DNA of 64,000 nucleotides from Brachynemurus nebulosus (GCA_035578155.1 JAPWDM010000034.1:2110501-2174500); one strand, 5' to 3'; shown: positions 1 through 12,646, counted from the first letter of the stretch. The notes: a model not told the origin generated them from the letters alone. Numbers and translations are program-made.

Positions 1-1700
1 GATTTTCACACCGTCACTTTCACTTTTCATAAACACTAACACATTTAAAATGATAAGTTTTGCTTGTGGATTTAACATTTTATTTTTAATACTCGTATTC
101 ATTTCCATATTTAAATTAATTAAATATCAATAGATAAAAACCCGATTAAAATAGAGGGTATAAAAAAGTATAATAATAATCAAGGATACGATAAGTTAAA
201 AAAAAAATTGTTAAAATATCGAAAATTGTATCTCGCAGGTAAAGCACTTGACTAGCCAAAGCTAAGTAAAAGTACTGATTCTAAAAATTACAAATTTATT
301 TGTAAACATACAAATTTTGTAAAACTAATAAACAGATTTTATTGAAAAATTCATAATAATAGCAATATTTACAAAGGTAGGTTTTATGCAGGTTTTATGA
401 CTGTATCCAGGTAGTTCAATAAAATTGAATACATTTCAATTAATTGACCACTGAAAAGTACAGACTTTAAAAGAGAAAAGTGTAGACCGTTTTATTATTT
501 GCAATATTTAGTAAATTGTTCAGAAAGTATAAAATATTGAAAATTAAACGTTTTTAAACTACAAGAAATATGTAATATAATTAAAACTAGAAATACCTAT
601 GATAAGAAATTTAATGTTTCAAAACGACTTAACGCTACCAATTTTAAAATATTAAATACTAACAGGAAAATTTTTTATGAAAAATACCCTTACATAGTAA
701 TAATAACATATTTTGGTATTTATAAATACGATTTTTTTAATGGTGTAGACCCTTACTTTCATTTATTTAACGGAGTACTGTAGTAAAACTGGAAGTGGAC
801 TTTAGTCGCTCAGAAACTTTGCAACTACCTATACATATTAAGTAATTAAAAAATGTTATTAAAGTCACTGTTTATTTATAAATTAGGAATTTTGGATTTT
901 TATTATTTATAAAATAGAAATTTTGGATTTTTTTGGAAAGAAAAAATATCTTCATAAAAGCCTTCCAGTTTACTATTTAAGTTCCTTTTTTAATATTTAA
1001 AAATAAAACACAAAGGCAATTGGTGGATAAGCATGGGTAGGAATGCCCTCGTACGAATTGTGTTGGCTTTTTCCCTGTTAACTGCTATCGGCACAAAATT
1101 GAAATTTAATGAGATTCAGCCCTTAAAAACTTAAAACCTTTTTTTAAAGCCCCGATCAACCGGACACTCATCATCAGTTTTGAAACCACCAAAATGACAA
1201 ATCGCTTGTGGACTTTCAATTACATTTCGCTTATAGACACTCAATACCGAAGATGAAAGGAAAAATTCGACTTCCGTGATGGAGCTCCGCTGCTCACGGC
1301 GCTTTTTTTATTATTAAAATTGTCACATTATCAAACATTCAAAAATTTAATATAGATTATATATTGTAGCTCCTTAATTTTATTAAAATTGGTATTAAAT
1401 ATGCCAGCATTGTATTTGTTTAAAGAATTGCCATTTCTATGTAGTCTAACTAATGAGGAACAAATATATACACTTGATACATTCATACGCACACAGCCAT
1501 GATACAACTATAAATATGTTATTACTCACTATCAGACTATCAGTGACTATGCACTTTATCTGTTTGGAATAATGCCTCAATATAATATGGTATAACAAGT
1601 TTATGTTGGCCCTTCGAGAAAGTTATGAAAAACTAGCACGGCCCCCAAAGGTTAAATAAAAATAACATTTTATATATTAATCCAAATACTTACGTTCCAT
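1..1700. other. Non-coding DNA upstream of the exon (intron or 5' flank)
   Basis: AT-rich sequence with no ORF I can support. The only compositional change is a less AT-rich patch at about 1021-1310. It ends in a small imperfect hairpin, CCGTGA...TCACGG, around the palindrome GGAGCTCC near 1276-1302. It could be a conserved element or an unrecognised exon, but I cannot assign it. Because the next exon starts at an acceptor in mid-codon, at least the part next to 1700 must be intron. Confidence 0.5.
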
Positions 1701-1710
1701 TTTTTTACAG
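1694..1710 (+). other. Splice acceptor of the large exon
   Basis: A pyrimidine run of the form TTCCATTTTTTTAC is followed by AG at 1709-1710, a strong 3' splice site. It leaves one base (1711) to complete a codon begun in the previous exon. Confidence 0.75.
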
Positions 1711-3321
1711 AATGGGACCACAATCACCAAATCAGACATCGTTAAGCGTTGCCGATCGCGTAAGTGAACTAGAACGACAACAGATAACCCGATATACATA
1801 TTTAGATCCAGATAAGAAACACAGAGTGTCAGATCCAACGTTAAAAGCTATTCAAAAGAAAGCGTTACTGTCGTTTTACGAACGCCACCATAATACAACC
1901 ACAAATTCAAATAAACAGAATTCCTCCACAATGTCATGGAGATCTGAACCTCAGCTGGCACAAGCACCTATGCAACCAAAACCACAATCGCCACCACCCC
2001 AACCACCTCCACGGCCAAAAGCTCATCCTACCTCAAGACGAGCTTCATCGGCATCCGATTATGCAAAAGGAGCATGGCGTGAAAATATTAAGAAACGTAA
2101 TGAAGAAGTAAAAGGCTCACCACCTTCACCAAGACATCAACACAGTAACAGTTGTGGTTCCTTATCAAATGATTTACTAGGACCTGTTATTATGGGTCCA
2201 GCAATATCAGTAGATGATTGGGTACCTGAACGACCACCAAAAAACCCACATCTACGAACCGCATTTCCTGACTTGTTTCAGGAACCGCGTATACCTAGTC
2301 CCGATCTACCGCCACCGTCGCCACCAACCGTTTTGGAGACAGAAGTAATAAATAACGATGAACCATTACCCCCGCCACCATCAGAACTCGAAGTAGAATC
2401 TTGGTCACAAAAGTCACTTGACATGCCAAACAACCACGATCACACCACAGTTATATCACACAGTCGTCAAAAAACTGAACACATCATAGAAGAAAAACAT
2501 TTTATTGAAAGCAATATTCGGCAACATATCCGAAACTCAATAGTTTTAGAAGAAAAACACTTTCAACAAGAAACTCGTCAACGATATAGTCCTCCAAGAT
2601 CTCTAAATATTCCAAACTTAGCCGAACCCCAAGTCCGTCATAGCATCACTGGTCGAAATATCGACATACGAGCGTCTCAGCGACAACATAACCGTTCAAA
2701 TTCAATCTATCCATCACAACACCAAAAATCTCCGCATTCCCCTGATGAACACACAACAAAACGCTCACCATTCGTTCGCTCCTCCTCTTACGAAAAAGAT
2801 TCAACCGTCGGATTTGCTGCGCATCGTCAAATTCCAACCGAACGTACTAGTATGCGACATAATCCATCCACTCAAAAACTAATAGTCAACGGACGAATTT
2901 CTGTGGCTGTCAGTCAGAAAGTTCACAATAATCCTGCTGTGTCAGGACAATTTCGTGCTGAACCTTTACGGCCTCATCATATGTTACGTCAACAAGAAAC
3001 AAACCAGCAAATACCTGCACCTCAAGTTCCTATTTCAAATTCTCTAATGCCATCATCCCCGTCCGACCAAGACAACAGTTTTCGGCCGCGGACACAATCA
3101 GTTATTGAAAACGGTCATCACACGAATGCACCACCGCTAAAACCTCGACAATCGAAGACGTATCAAAGTATGCGACAAAATTCAAGTCGACAACAACAAA
3201 ATCATGAAGATATGATGACACCCAGATATATGATGCCAAACCATGGAGTTATGTCGGCGAAAACTATGGAATTGGATGGATTAAATGATGGAAAATCGTC
3301 TTCTGGTAGTAGCCTGAGCCC
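1711..3321 (+). CDS. Internal coding exon of a cytoskeletal scaffold protein, Shroom-like (tentative)
   Basis: A single open block of about 537 codons, rich in Pro, Ser, Gln, His and Arg. The start has a conserved-looking segment (SVADRVSELERQ, then YLDPDKKHRVSDPTLKAIQK and a LLSFYERH stretch, roughly residues 12-60). Polyproline runs lie at about residues 90-105 and 195-230. A second conserved-looking patch, SASDYAKGAW...DDWVPERPPKNP, is near residues 112-178. The rest is low complexity and probably disordered. These patches remind me of insect Shroom, the actin- and Rho-kinase-binding scaffold of apical constriction, but this is recall, not a search. The exon is bounded by a polypyrimidine tract plus CAG (to 1710) and a GTAAGT donor at 3322. 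It enters and leaves a codon in phase 2 and its length divides by three, so it can be skipped without a frameshift. The ATG at 1712 is therefore probably not the real start. The C-terminal domain expected in Shroom (ASD2) would lie in later exons, which I did not find. Confidence 0.5.
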
Positions 3322-3327
3322 GTAAGT
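3322..3327 (+). other. Splice donor GTAAGT overlapping an apparent stop
   Basis: The in-frame TAA that ends the open block (3323-3325) lies inside a consensus donor, C|GTAAGT. The stop is most simply an unspliced-intron artefact, and the coding region should continue downstream on the + strand. Confidence 0.8.
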
Positions 3328-3738
3328 ACTACTTGTTCATTTATTTGATTTTGGTTGAATTTTCAAAGATTATTTTATTGTACCAATAAATAAATCACTT
3401 ACGTCAAATACTACTTTTTATCTACTTACTATAATTACTTCCATATTACGGAACAAGTGACTTTTTAAACAATATATAATTATGATCAAATGAACCCGGT
3501 AACTGCAAATATCAACTAGGCACTTAAAGAAAAATGATTTTAAGTGCAAAATATTCAATACTTAATTTACATAAGTATAAAAATATGATTATTTTATTTA
3601 TTTTAGCATTGAAACGTATTTCTTTTTAAACTGAATATAATTACATTTTTTACAATTAAAACTTTCAATTTGTTTAATAAATGTCATTGTAAATTTAATA
3701 AAGCACTTGTTAAACAATTTCAGTCTCATTGTCAGTTA
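3328..3738 (+). other. Start of the downstream intron
   Basis: AT-rich sequence after the donor with no ORF or repeat that I recognise. Confidence 0.4.
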
Positions 3739-3878
3739 ATAGTATATTATGCAGCGAGCTGGTAATGATAACGATTACTCACGAAGATGAAATTGCGACA
3801 CGAGCCGAGTTTACGAGGCGAGTGTCGTAATGCATCTGAGTGAGTAATAGCCATTGCAAGCGAGTAGAATACTATATT
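3739..3878. mobile_element. Small foldback MITE
   Basis: The whole 140 bp is an imperfect palindrome. TAGTATATTATGCAGCGAGC at the left is mirrored by GCGAGTAGAATACTATA at the right. Inside, GATTACTCAC pairs with GTGAGTAAT and GCGACAC with GTGTCG. It is GC-richer than its surroundings. I cannot name the superfamily. Confidence 0.5.
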
Positions 3879-5220
3879 TTTTCTACTTTTTTTCTCTTTG
3901 ATTTAAATAAAATTGAATATAAATTTTAAATCAAAAGAATAAATTTCTTAATCTATTTCTAATTAAATATTAATAACATTAAATGTTTGTATAATATGTA
4001 CATATGGAAACGATCAAAACAAAATATAAACTACTTTGTTTACTTGCACATTATTACGCAACATATATAAAATTAAAATTTGATACATATTATACACAAA
4101 ACAAATGTCAGCCCATTGAATAATTGGTAATACGGTGATTTCATTGGTCGAAGGGTATTGAGTAATGATCATTCCTCCACACCTCTGAATAATGCCTAAC
4201 TTTTTCAACAATTAACATGTAATGAGTGTGTTCTGCAACAGGAGTAGAGAAAAATTTTATTACAAAGTGCAATTGAAATTTAGTTGAATTTATTGAATAA
4301 CTCATTCAAAAACATATCTTATTACTACCACCTTAAGTTATAAAATACGTTTAAATAAAATTTTTCATCAAGATTGTCATCGGAAATTAAATTTCTTTAC
4401 ATAATGAAAATGCTCCAATTAGAAAATTATATTATTCATCAACCACTTCTCCCTTTATAGTTCATTGCTACACACAGGCTTGCCAACTGATTATGACGCC
4501 ATTTTCTCAAACCAGGTTCCCCAAGTATGAGGTATGTAAATTTCCCGGTTTTTTGCGAAAATAAGGTATGTAGATAATAGATGCGAAGGTTTCTATAACT
4601 ATAGTATGTGTCGTCAAATAACTTTCGTTTTGGCTTTATCATCAGACACCTTTTTATATAAAGTGGGAAGTATGTATGTATCATATTTTTCGCTTTTTCC
4701 AAATACATAATATGACCATATGAAATGAGTAATCACCGTAATGAAAAATAGTTGAAATAATTCCAAAAATTGGTTTCTTGTGAAACTGTAGATAAATAAA
4801 TTGTAGGTACTTTTTAACAAAATTAAATAAAAGTGTTTTGAATTAACTTTTACGAAAGTGTATTCCTCCCTCGGTAACTTTTACGAATCAGGATGTACGG
4901 TCATGGAAAACTGAAAAATTGGCAAGCTCTATTATACACCTATATTATGTTATACCAGCGTTAAAAGGTCATTTTTTATTATTATAATTAAAACATACAA
5001 TATATTTTTATAAATCAGTTTTTCCCATCAGAATTGTTGGTAGAATAATATACTTAATATTATTGGCAAAAATAATTTTGTCTTATGACGGACTAATTCA
5101 AACTTCACCTCCAACAAAAACATACATTATATGATATTTGTAGACCCGTACTTTTCAGATACTAAAAATTCTGTCAGGTAAGTTAGAAATATTAATAAAT
5201 TTATTTAAAATAGGAAATAC
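3879..5220. other. No gene seen
   Basis: AT-rich DNA. Short ORFs on the minus strand at 4014-4820 have no recognisable domain and are probably chance. Confidence 0.4.
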
Positions 5221-5310
5221 CTAATATACCTATATAGGTATCTTACCTATTATACCTATATATGTAGGTATCCTACCTATTATATATAATATAATATATA
5301 TGCATAGGTA
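5221..5310. repeat. AGGTA/TACCT-rich imperfect repeat
   Basis: Alternating TACCTAT and ATAGGTA words form overlapping short palindromes and run into a TATA-rich tract. Such words are frequent in aphid DNA. Confidence 0.5.
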
Positions 5311-5971
5311 TACATTGGTGTCGTCGCCGTCTCGTCTATTTGAATTTAATGTTTTTTAATACTACCGACATAATTTAACTGTTATGTTTGTTGCCTATAT
5401 AAAAAAAGTTTTTTTCTGAATACATTATGTGTAAGGTTAATAAAATGGTTTAAAAAACCCAATTTAAATTAAATAAATCAAGGTAAAAATTTAAATTGAA
5501 ATAAAAAAGTAATTTCTGTTTAACAATTCCATTCTATTTATAACAAATACTCTTACACAAACATATGTAGGTAAGTCATAAAATTTTAAAAATTCTGTAC
5601 AATTAAAAATTACCAGCAACAAGTAAATACTTGATACCAAATTGTGTAGACAATTTTCTTATTTCAAATCCTTTAGATTCCTTGTATACTTAATTAAGAT
5701 TCTACCTTATAATACTTCTAGAATGAATAGCAAAATTTATTGATCTCAACTAATTTATGTATATCAGAATAACGTTGCTCTAATTATTTAATATATTTTC
5801 GAAATTTTTTATATACGATAAATTTATGATTATATTTACTTTTATTCGTTTCAAATTTATTGGTGACATAAAAAGAAGTGACATAAACTTGTTAAATAAT
5901 ATCTAGAAAGACTTACTTTTTCTTAATTTTTTTTTAACTAAATTCAGTACATTGGTTCAACACCGCACATT
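5311..5971. other. No gene seen
   Basis: AT-rich intronic or intergenic sequence without a supportable feature. Confidence 0.4.
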
Positions 5972-5976
5972 CTAAT

Positions 5977-6709
5977 GCCGTATTTACACGAGTTTAGTAG
6001 CTAAAGCAGGTTACCTAATCAAGTTACTAAATTTAGTTACTTTTGTCATGTAGACAGTTGTATTTAGTGCAAGTGCAAGTAAGAAATTTAGTAATCTGTT
6101 TAGTCAAGTAAATAGAAGCCTGTTTTATTTACTTGTGCAAGTAGCTTACCCCCACTTTATTTTTTTTTAACTTGCTGTTATTTGTACCAGTGTAAACACA
6201 TTAGTTTAGTAAAGTGTTTAGTAGATTTCAAATATACAAATATAGGCGCGTAAATATTTATTTATTGCAAATATTTTTTTGGGAATTTTTATACTTATTG
6301 TAGTATATAAATTATAAATATCAAAAAAAGTCACTGAAGGCAACTCGATAAAAAACTGAAATTCGTCTGACAACCACTCTTCATCTAATAATAATAAAAA
6401 AATGTATATAATATTTTTCTTTCCATTTTTATGGAATATATTTGGGACAAATCATATATAAATACATTAAAAGGTCGAACCAACAAGTCAGTTCAAACAT
6501 ATCTGATACATTTTTATAGTGCACAACGAATTTATTGATGACTATGTACCATTTTTAATTTAGTTTTACTAGGTTATGTATTACTACTTCAACTAATACT
6601 AAATCAATTTACTAAATTGTGTGTAGACAGCCACTAAACAAAAAAACTATTCAATTTAGCTACTTGCTTTAGTAACCTGCTTTAGTTACTAAACTCGTGT
6701 AAATCCGGC
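5977..6709. mobile_element. Non-autonomous TIR DNA element, 733 bp
   Basis: Terminal inverted repeats of about 38 bp: left begins GCCGTATTTACACGAGTTTA, and the right end read inward begins GCCGGATTTACACGAGTTTA. The pentamer CTAAT flanks both ends (5972-5976 and 6710-6714) as a perfect target duplication. The interior repeats TTTAGTNACT-like words and has no transposase ORF. A 5-bp duplication does not fit hAT (8), piggyBac (TTAA) or mariner (TA), so the superfamily is left open. Confidence 0.75.
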
Positions 6710-6714
6710 CTAAT

Positions 6715-7637
6715 TTCTAAACGCAAAATGTGCCAGTATTTTTTTTAATATGTGTGCACTATTGTTTAAAATATACTGTTAAGTGTATGTAGCCTTTTAA
6801 CTACAGGTCCAAATTTATAATTCAAATTTATATTAACCTAAATATTATATAGAAAACAATATCATCTCGATTTTTGATTGATTAAATTCTTATTTTTTAA
6901 TTTCTCTAATAAAAGATTTTTTTGTTAAATATTTAGAGCATTAAGACAAAAGATAAATGATTTATTTATTGTATTATAATTCGGTTTTATTGTTAGATCT
7001 AAAATATAAACAATAGGAGGTGCACTGCATGTTTATGAGGGAGGTCATACGATAAACAATTGAACAACTTCCCTAATCATAAAATAATATAATAAATGTC
7101 TATAGTTGGAACACCTGATATTGTTTTAACACTGTTATAAAATTGTAGACTTTATCATGACTTATCTGTTTCTTAGGTCAGTTTTGCTTAAAATAAATTA
7201 TGCGTTGCTTAATCCAATGTATTTAAAAATATAAAATTTAAAATATTCTTTTTTACGTTTTCTGTTAACATTTTAAACGATGTAGATATTATGTAGTATG
7301 TAAAGGAAAAGAAAAATAATGACTCACTAAAATTATATAAAAAATTTTTAAAAAAATTGCTTAACTCAATTTTACAACAAATACTTACATATTTTTCTGT
7401 ATTTTCCTATCTTTGAAAAGTATGTATGATGTCACAATATAAAATATTGACTCATCTTATTTCTATTTGGATTTAGTAAACAGATAATAAAAATAAAAAT
7501 AGACTTTCATAAAGAATTACGACGAAAACGACGAATTTTTAATGTTTTTAGAATACTTATTCTGACTGGAATCACAGAAATTCATAAGTAATCTTCAGTC
7601 AAAACTAAATAATTAAATAATTCAAAAACACGTGAAA
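6715..7637. other. No gene seen
   Basis: AT-rich sequence with no supportable ORF or element ends. Confidence 0.4.
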
Positions 7638-7785
7638 AAGTGAACTATAAAAAGTCAGAAGCATGTAATCGCTGAATTTTTATCACAGTCGGAAGACCTA
7701 CAGAAACATGATTTCTAAACAAAACTGTCCCCTGTGATAAAAATTCAGCAATAAATTGTTTTTGACTTTTTAGTCCACTTTCTAT
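7638..7785. repeat. Hairpin (inverted repeat) of about 145 bp
   Basis: GCTGAATTTTTATCACAG (about 7671-7687) is perfectly mirrored by CTGTGATAAAAATTCAGC (about 7732-7749). Outer arms ACTATAAAAAGTCA and TGACTTTTTAGT extend the stem. The small minus-strand ORF across it looks incidental. Confidence 0.6.
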
Positions 7786-7789
7786 TAGG

Positions 7790-8895
7790 GCGGTAGTAAT
7801 TTCCGCACCAAACAAAATATTATAGGTAAATTCCGCACTCATCTTTTGAAACTATCATAATCCTATGTGTATTTTCCGCACTAAACAATTGAAAATAAAA
7901 CTAATTATTTTTTGATAAAATTATATTTAACTGGTGTATATGATACGTAAACAGGGTGTCAATTTAAAAACAAGCCAGGCCTTGTATCTTTAGGACAGTA
8001 ATAGGTAATTAAAATCTGTTAAAATAGTTTCTAGAACATGAAAGGGGAACCATTATGACCAGCATGGGAAACTTTTACAACCAACTCCTTAGACTTCAGC
8101 CACCTCAATCCTATTTTTTTTAAATTGTAAGACACCACTTATGGTGTATCATTAGAAAGTTCTTTAAAAATGCTGTTCATTAGTACCAAACACGTAACAT
8201 TAAATTATGGAATATTTTTTGAAGATAGGTTAGTTTAATTAGTTTTGACAGTATACTTCGACTTTGATATAAAGCTAGGTGGTAAAGTTAGTTAAGGTTA
8301 GGTTAGGTTAGTTTAGTTTTGACAATATATTTCGAGTTTGATATAAAAACTAGGTGGTGAGGTTAGTTTATGTTAGGTTAGTTCAGTTAGTTTTGATAAT
8401 ATACTTCGACTTTATATAAAATTAAGTGGTGAGTTTAATTAAGGTTAGGTTAGTTTAGTTAGTTTTGATAACATACTTCGACTTTGATATAAAACTAGGT
8501 GGTGAGGTTAGTTAAGGTTTAGTTAGTTTAGTTTCCCTTTGCCCGAATTCTTATGAAATAAAAGCAGTTAATTGAAAATGAGTCACCTGTCTGATTAGCA
8601 TTTTTAGCATTTTCCTTTGCCTAAATTTTCATGATAATAAGGAGCTAGCTGAATATTAATCACCTTCATAATTAGCATTTCCTTTCGTCCAAATTTCTAA
8701 AAAAGTAGTTTTGTTTTTTTGTGAATATTTTAGGAATAAATGGAATGGCAATTATCAAAAAACTCACCCGGTATATAGGTTTGTCGTGTACATACTTATG
8801 TTAATTTTCTGATTAGTGCGGAATTTACCACATAAATTCACAAACAGTTGATGCATTTTAAAAAAAGTGCGGAAATTACATGTTATGGCAGTCGT
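7790..8895. mobile_element. TIR element with reiterated TTCCGCAC termini
   Basis: The left end has GTAATTTCCGCAC, then GTAAATTCCGCACT, then ATTTTCCGCACT. The right end has the inverse, AGTGCGGAATTTAC then GTGCGGAAATTAC. The two ends therefore match as an ordered set of short motifs, not as one continuous TIR. There is no transposase ORF. The exact ends and the duplication are not resolved. Confidence 0.55.
8228..8540. repeat. Tandem array, four units of about 73 bp
   Basis: The units share GTTAGTTTTGATAATATACT, CGACTTTGATATAAAACTAG and GTGGTGAGGTTAGTTAAGGT. Short GGTTAGGTTA words inside resemble the insect TTAGG telomere repeat, but they are unit boundaries and not a telomeric tract. The array sits inside the TTCCGCAC element. 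Confidence 0.75.
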
Positions 8896-9227
8896 GTTTT
8901 TAATTTTTTAAATACTTACTTCACTAATTTTTTTAATACTTCATCTAACCTATATTTTGGAGATGACGTAAGGATTCTGACGATATCGTACATTTAAATA
9001 GGCTCAGGCGTTTAAAAGTTATAGAATAAATAGAATAAAGAAACACACATACGCATACATACATAACACATTAATACATACATGAACTCTGAAAACACTA
9101 TATCTCCTTTTTTAGGCAATCGTATAAAAAGACTAGTTTCACAAAAAAGAGGTACCCAAGTGGACTATTTTCATATAAAATTTTATTGCTTGAAAACTTG
9201 TAGTTCCGTATTTAATGCTTTTTGGAC

Positions 9228-10066
9228 TAGAGATGTCGATTTTAAATCGATTAATCGAAGATCGATTAATCGAAGCTTAAAAAATCGATTTTTTTTCGAT
9301 TTTTTCATTTGAATCGATTCATGAATCGATTATTAAAAGTAAGAGATGGACAACCGATTTTTTTGAAAAATAATTTCATTTTTATTTTAATTCTACAAAG
9401 AAACATGTATTAAAAGGAAACACCAAAAATATTATTGTTAGTTGTTACTTTTTACCCGTTGTGATAACAATGGGTAAAACTCCCCATGTGGCTATACTCG
9501 TATGTATAACTATATACGCATTATCTTTCCTAATTAGTTCCAGTAGTATCCAATGTGTCAATAGCCAATATGTGTACCCTACAACCATATAACATATATT
9601 TACCTACCATATATACTATGTGCACTACTATGAAGGCCATGAATGCAAAAAGAAAGGCAGGCCACCCATGCCTCTTCTACAAAAGGACTTACATATTTAG
9701 AAAAGTTTTTTTGTCAGTTTGTTTGAAATTTTTAAATAAACTTGGTTCATTCCGTAATATTCGTTCTATATATTCAGTTGCATCACTCCAATTTTTTCCT
9801 ACTTTCACAGATCCACGTTAGCTCATCGTCTTTCCAAGTATAATATAAAACGTTTTAACATAGTATACCTCCCATGTACTATCAATTAAATTCCTTAACA
9901 AACTATTAGTTAATTTTTTTTAAATTTTTCAAAATTTCGATTTTTTAGATCGATCTTACAAAATCGATTTTTTTTAGTCGATTTTTTTTTTTTTGGATCG
10001 ATTTTTTTAAGTTCGATTTAAATCGATCCAAAAATCGATCTTTTTTTTGGAGAATCGACATCTCTA
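9228..10066. mobile_element. hAT-type DNA element, 839 bp, with 8-bp target duplication
   Basis: The ends are TAGAGATGTCGATT and its inverse AATCGACATCTCTA, matching the hAT-like TAGNGNTG pattern. TTTTGGAC is duplicated exactly on both sides (9220-9227 and 10067-10074). Both subterminal regions are packed with AATCGATTTTT words in both orientations, as expected of hAT transposase-binding repeats. The interior around 9555-9860 has a short coding-like tract on the minus strand, too broken to name. Confidence 0.88.
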
Positions 10067-10074
10067 TTTTGGAC

Positions 10075-11770
10075 ACATTTTTAATAATTCAGCACATTTT
10101 CATGCGCTTTTTCAAAATGACGAAAAATACAACTAATATTAGACAAATTATATCTGTATCAAGAAAAGAGAGTGTATTGAACTATATTATGAATTCAATT
10201 CGGGTATGTACACAATAATAATAGTAAGTCTAAGTGACAATCGGTCATATAGGTACAACACTGTAGCAACCGTAGTGTCTGAGTAAATTACTGTTGTAAG
10301 TAGCATTTTCAATGTGTAAGAGTATATAAAATTTTTATTGTTTAAAAATGTAAATATTTAACGAACCAGCATTTCATTTAAATATCGTATTTTGGTGTCT
10401 ACATCCTTTATTGTTAATGTTTTTTAGAGCGGCTGTTTTTCCAGATACGTTCATTAATTATTTAAAACAAAAAAAGTTAAAAACCTTCATTAGATTTAAA
10501 TAACAATAATACATATTTCAAATACCCCTATGTGATATACATTTGAAAAATTGTGATTTAATTGTACTTAATTAGAATAATAAGTTATACTCACTTAATT
10601 TTTAATTTCAAACAATTTTGTTCCTCGAATATATTATTAACGATTTTTAAACATTATTTTTGAAAAAACTAAGTTTCCTTTTTTTGTAGAAAAAAATATA
10701 ATAAATATAGTTTGTTTATTTTGTTTAGAATATGAACAAATTATATCTATTCTTTATTCTTGCGATTATGAATGTATACGGACTTGAATTACAATAAATT
10801 CATACATACAATTAAAATAAAGACTTCTTATGAATCTTTTTTATGGCCTAGTTTTTTATCAATTTATTGAAAATGAAATGAAATTGTTTCTCTTAAATGC
10901 AATTTTACTTGGTAGAAAAATATTACTAAACTAGGAACCCATCAGTACCTAATTTCGGCCGGCACCTCCCAGGAATTTTTTTTTTATCACAAGTTTTTAA
11001 AAATCTATTACTATTTATATCATTAAAGGTGACGACAGTTTCGATATCTAATACGCTAAAGAAATGGAATAATGTTTTCTTTTCCATATATGTAGTTTCA
11101 TATAAATCTATAAAAAGTATCGTAGGTTTCAACTGACAATGAGAGAGACTAATGTATCTGGTAATAAGTATTCAAATTGTAGCAATGGTGGAAGCGCCGA
11201 CAAGTGAGTTTATAGCAGATATTCAAAATAATTTAAACACTCATGCTAACGTAACCAAATGAAAGAAAGTACCTTTTAAGGAAGAATCCTGAAAATGGAA
11301 AGGTTAAAAAACCTAAACTTTATTTGGAAAATGTTTCTAACGATATCTCACACAGTAGGGTACGTGAAATTATTTCCCGAGTTATTTGCGAAAAACGGAA
11401 TTTTTTTCGTTTTTCACAATTCCCAGCAATAATTAATCTAGATTTGAATTTTTGAGTGACGTTTTTTTGTACTGAAACATACTTTCATCACGATTTAAAT
11501 TACAAAAAACGATTTTTCTACTACTTCATTTTTCTTTATTTGGCTGGTGAAAATTTGATTGCCTATATCTACGAATAGGCGATACGTATACAAACAAAAT
11601 TTAGCCGAAATAATTTTAATTGAGTGTTTTATCAAGTGCTGGAATTTTTTGGACCAATGATTGAAAAGTTACAGAAAAACCGACAAATCCAATTTTGAGC
11701 TCAACATTTGTTAAACGTTACAGCAAAATGTCTAATTTAAAATCTCGTGGTGATTGAAATATTGTCAAAC
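10075..11770. other. No gene supported
   Basis: AT-rich DNA. A faint coding-like stretch on + near 11184-11400 is broken by stops and I could not assign it. Confidence 0.35.
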
Positions 11771-11836
11771 TGGATCGGCTGGGTGGGATTTGAACCTAGG
11801 ATTTTTAGTAATCAGTCAGGCGCCTAACCATGGTTT
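11771..11836 (-). tRNA. tRNA-like sequence (pseudo-tRNA or SINE head)
   Basis: Read on the minus strand it has an A-box-like TGGTTAGGCGCCTGAC and a good B box, GGTTCAAATCC, at tRNA spacing. The acceptor arms do not pair convincingly. I infer a decayed tRNA or the head of a tRNA-derived SINE. Confidence 0.35.
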
Positions 11837-11917
11837 TGATAACAAAACCCTAAAAGTGGAAAATCTTTTATTCTTTTGTAAAACTACTCGTCAAAAATCG
11901 TGATATTTACATAGCCA

Positions 11918-11966
11918 TTAAATTATAATATGCCACTATCTATTAAATTATAATATGCCACTATGC
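11918..11966. repeat. Short tandem duplication
   Basis: ATTAAATTATAATATGCCAC plus TATC occurs twice in a row, followed by a further GCCACTATC. Confidence 0.7.
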
Positions 11967-12220
11967 CACTATCTTTTATACTAAATGTGTAAAATAGACG
12001 GAAAAGTGTTAGAATGATACGAGTGTAATAACTTTACCATTACAGGCAAATATGTAATAAATCCGTATAAAACAGTGAATAGTCGAATAGTGTTTATATT
12101 TTTAATTAAATTATTAATATAATTAGTAACAACAAATAAAAAAATCTTTTATTTTCTTTCACATTACAAATATTATAAAATGAATTTGAAAATTCATATA
12201 ATTTTTTTTAATTAAATTAA

Positions 12221-12646
12221 CCCTTTGCGCTTATAAGAGATGTACAGCATGACAAGGTGGTTTGTCCATTAACTCTACCATATTTAAAGGTGTTTTGTCT
12301 GTTGGATCATAAGACATGTACCACATGACACACTGAATGTTGAACTGTAATGACTGCTCATACTTCACATTACATGAATATTTTATTTAATAACTGCAAA
12401 CATATTCATTTATTAGAAAAATTGTAAATAAAATAATACAAAATCACGTTGAATTATCTTTTTAAAATTAAAAACTAATCAAAACAGCATTGAGGACGTA
12501 TTTAGCGCATTTAGTATTCAACTTTGGGGAAACAAGGTTAGAATGTCAAAAGAATCCGTCAAAAAAAGAACGTCGGTCGTTGTCATGTACTACATGTCTT
12601 ACCAGCCTATTTACAACTCACTTTTTTTTTGCTTGAGTGCAAAGAG
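12221..12646. mobile_element. piggyBac-like MITE, 426 bp
   Basis: TTAA flanks both ends (12217-12220 and 12647-12650). The ends are CCCTTTGCGCTTATAAG and, inverted, CTCTTTGCACTCAAGC, the CCCTTTGC type typical of piggyBac. A second inverted pair lies inside, ACATGTACCACATGACA at the left and TGTCATGTACTACATGT at the right. There is no transposase. Confidence 0.8.

Noticed and set aside
1276..1302. GC-rich hairpin before the exon considered as a terminator or ncRNA
   Set aside because: Six-bp imperfect stem only, and intrinsic terminators are not expected in an insect nuclear gene.
2646..2837. 63-aa frame on the minus strand inside the large exon
   Set aside because: Shadow of the + strand coding exon; no start context or domain.
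8290..8312. GGTTAGGTTAGGTTAG considered as insect telomeric (TTAGG)n
   Set aside because: Only about three units and part of a 73-bp tandem array; no extended telomeric tract.
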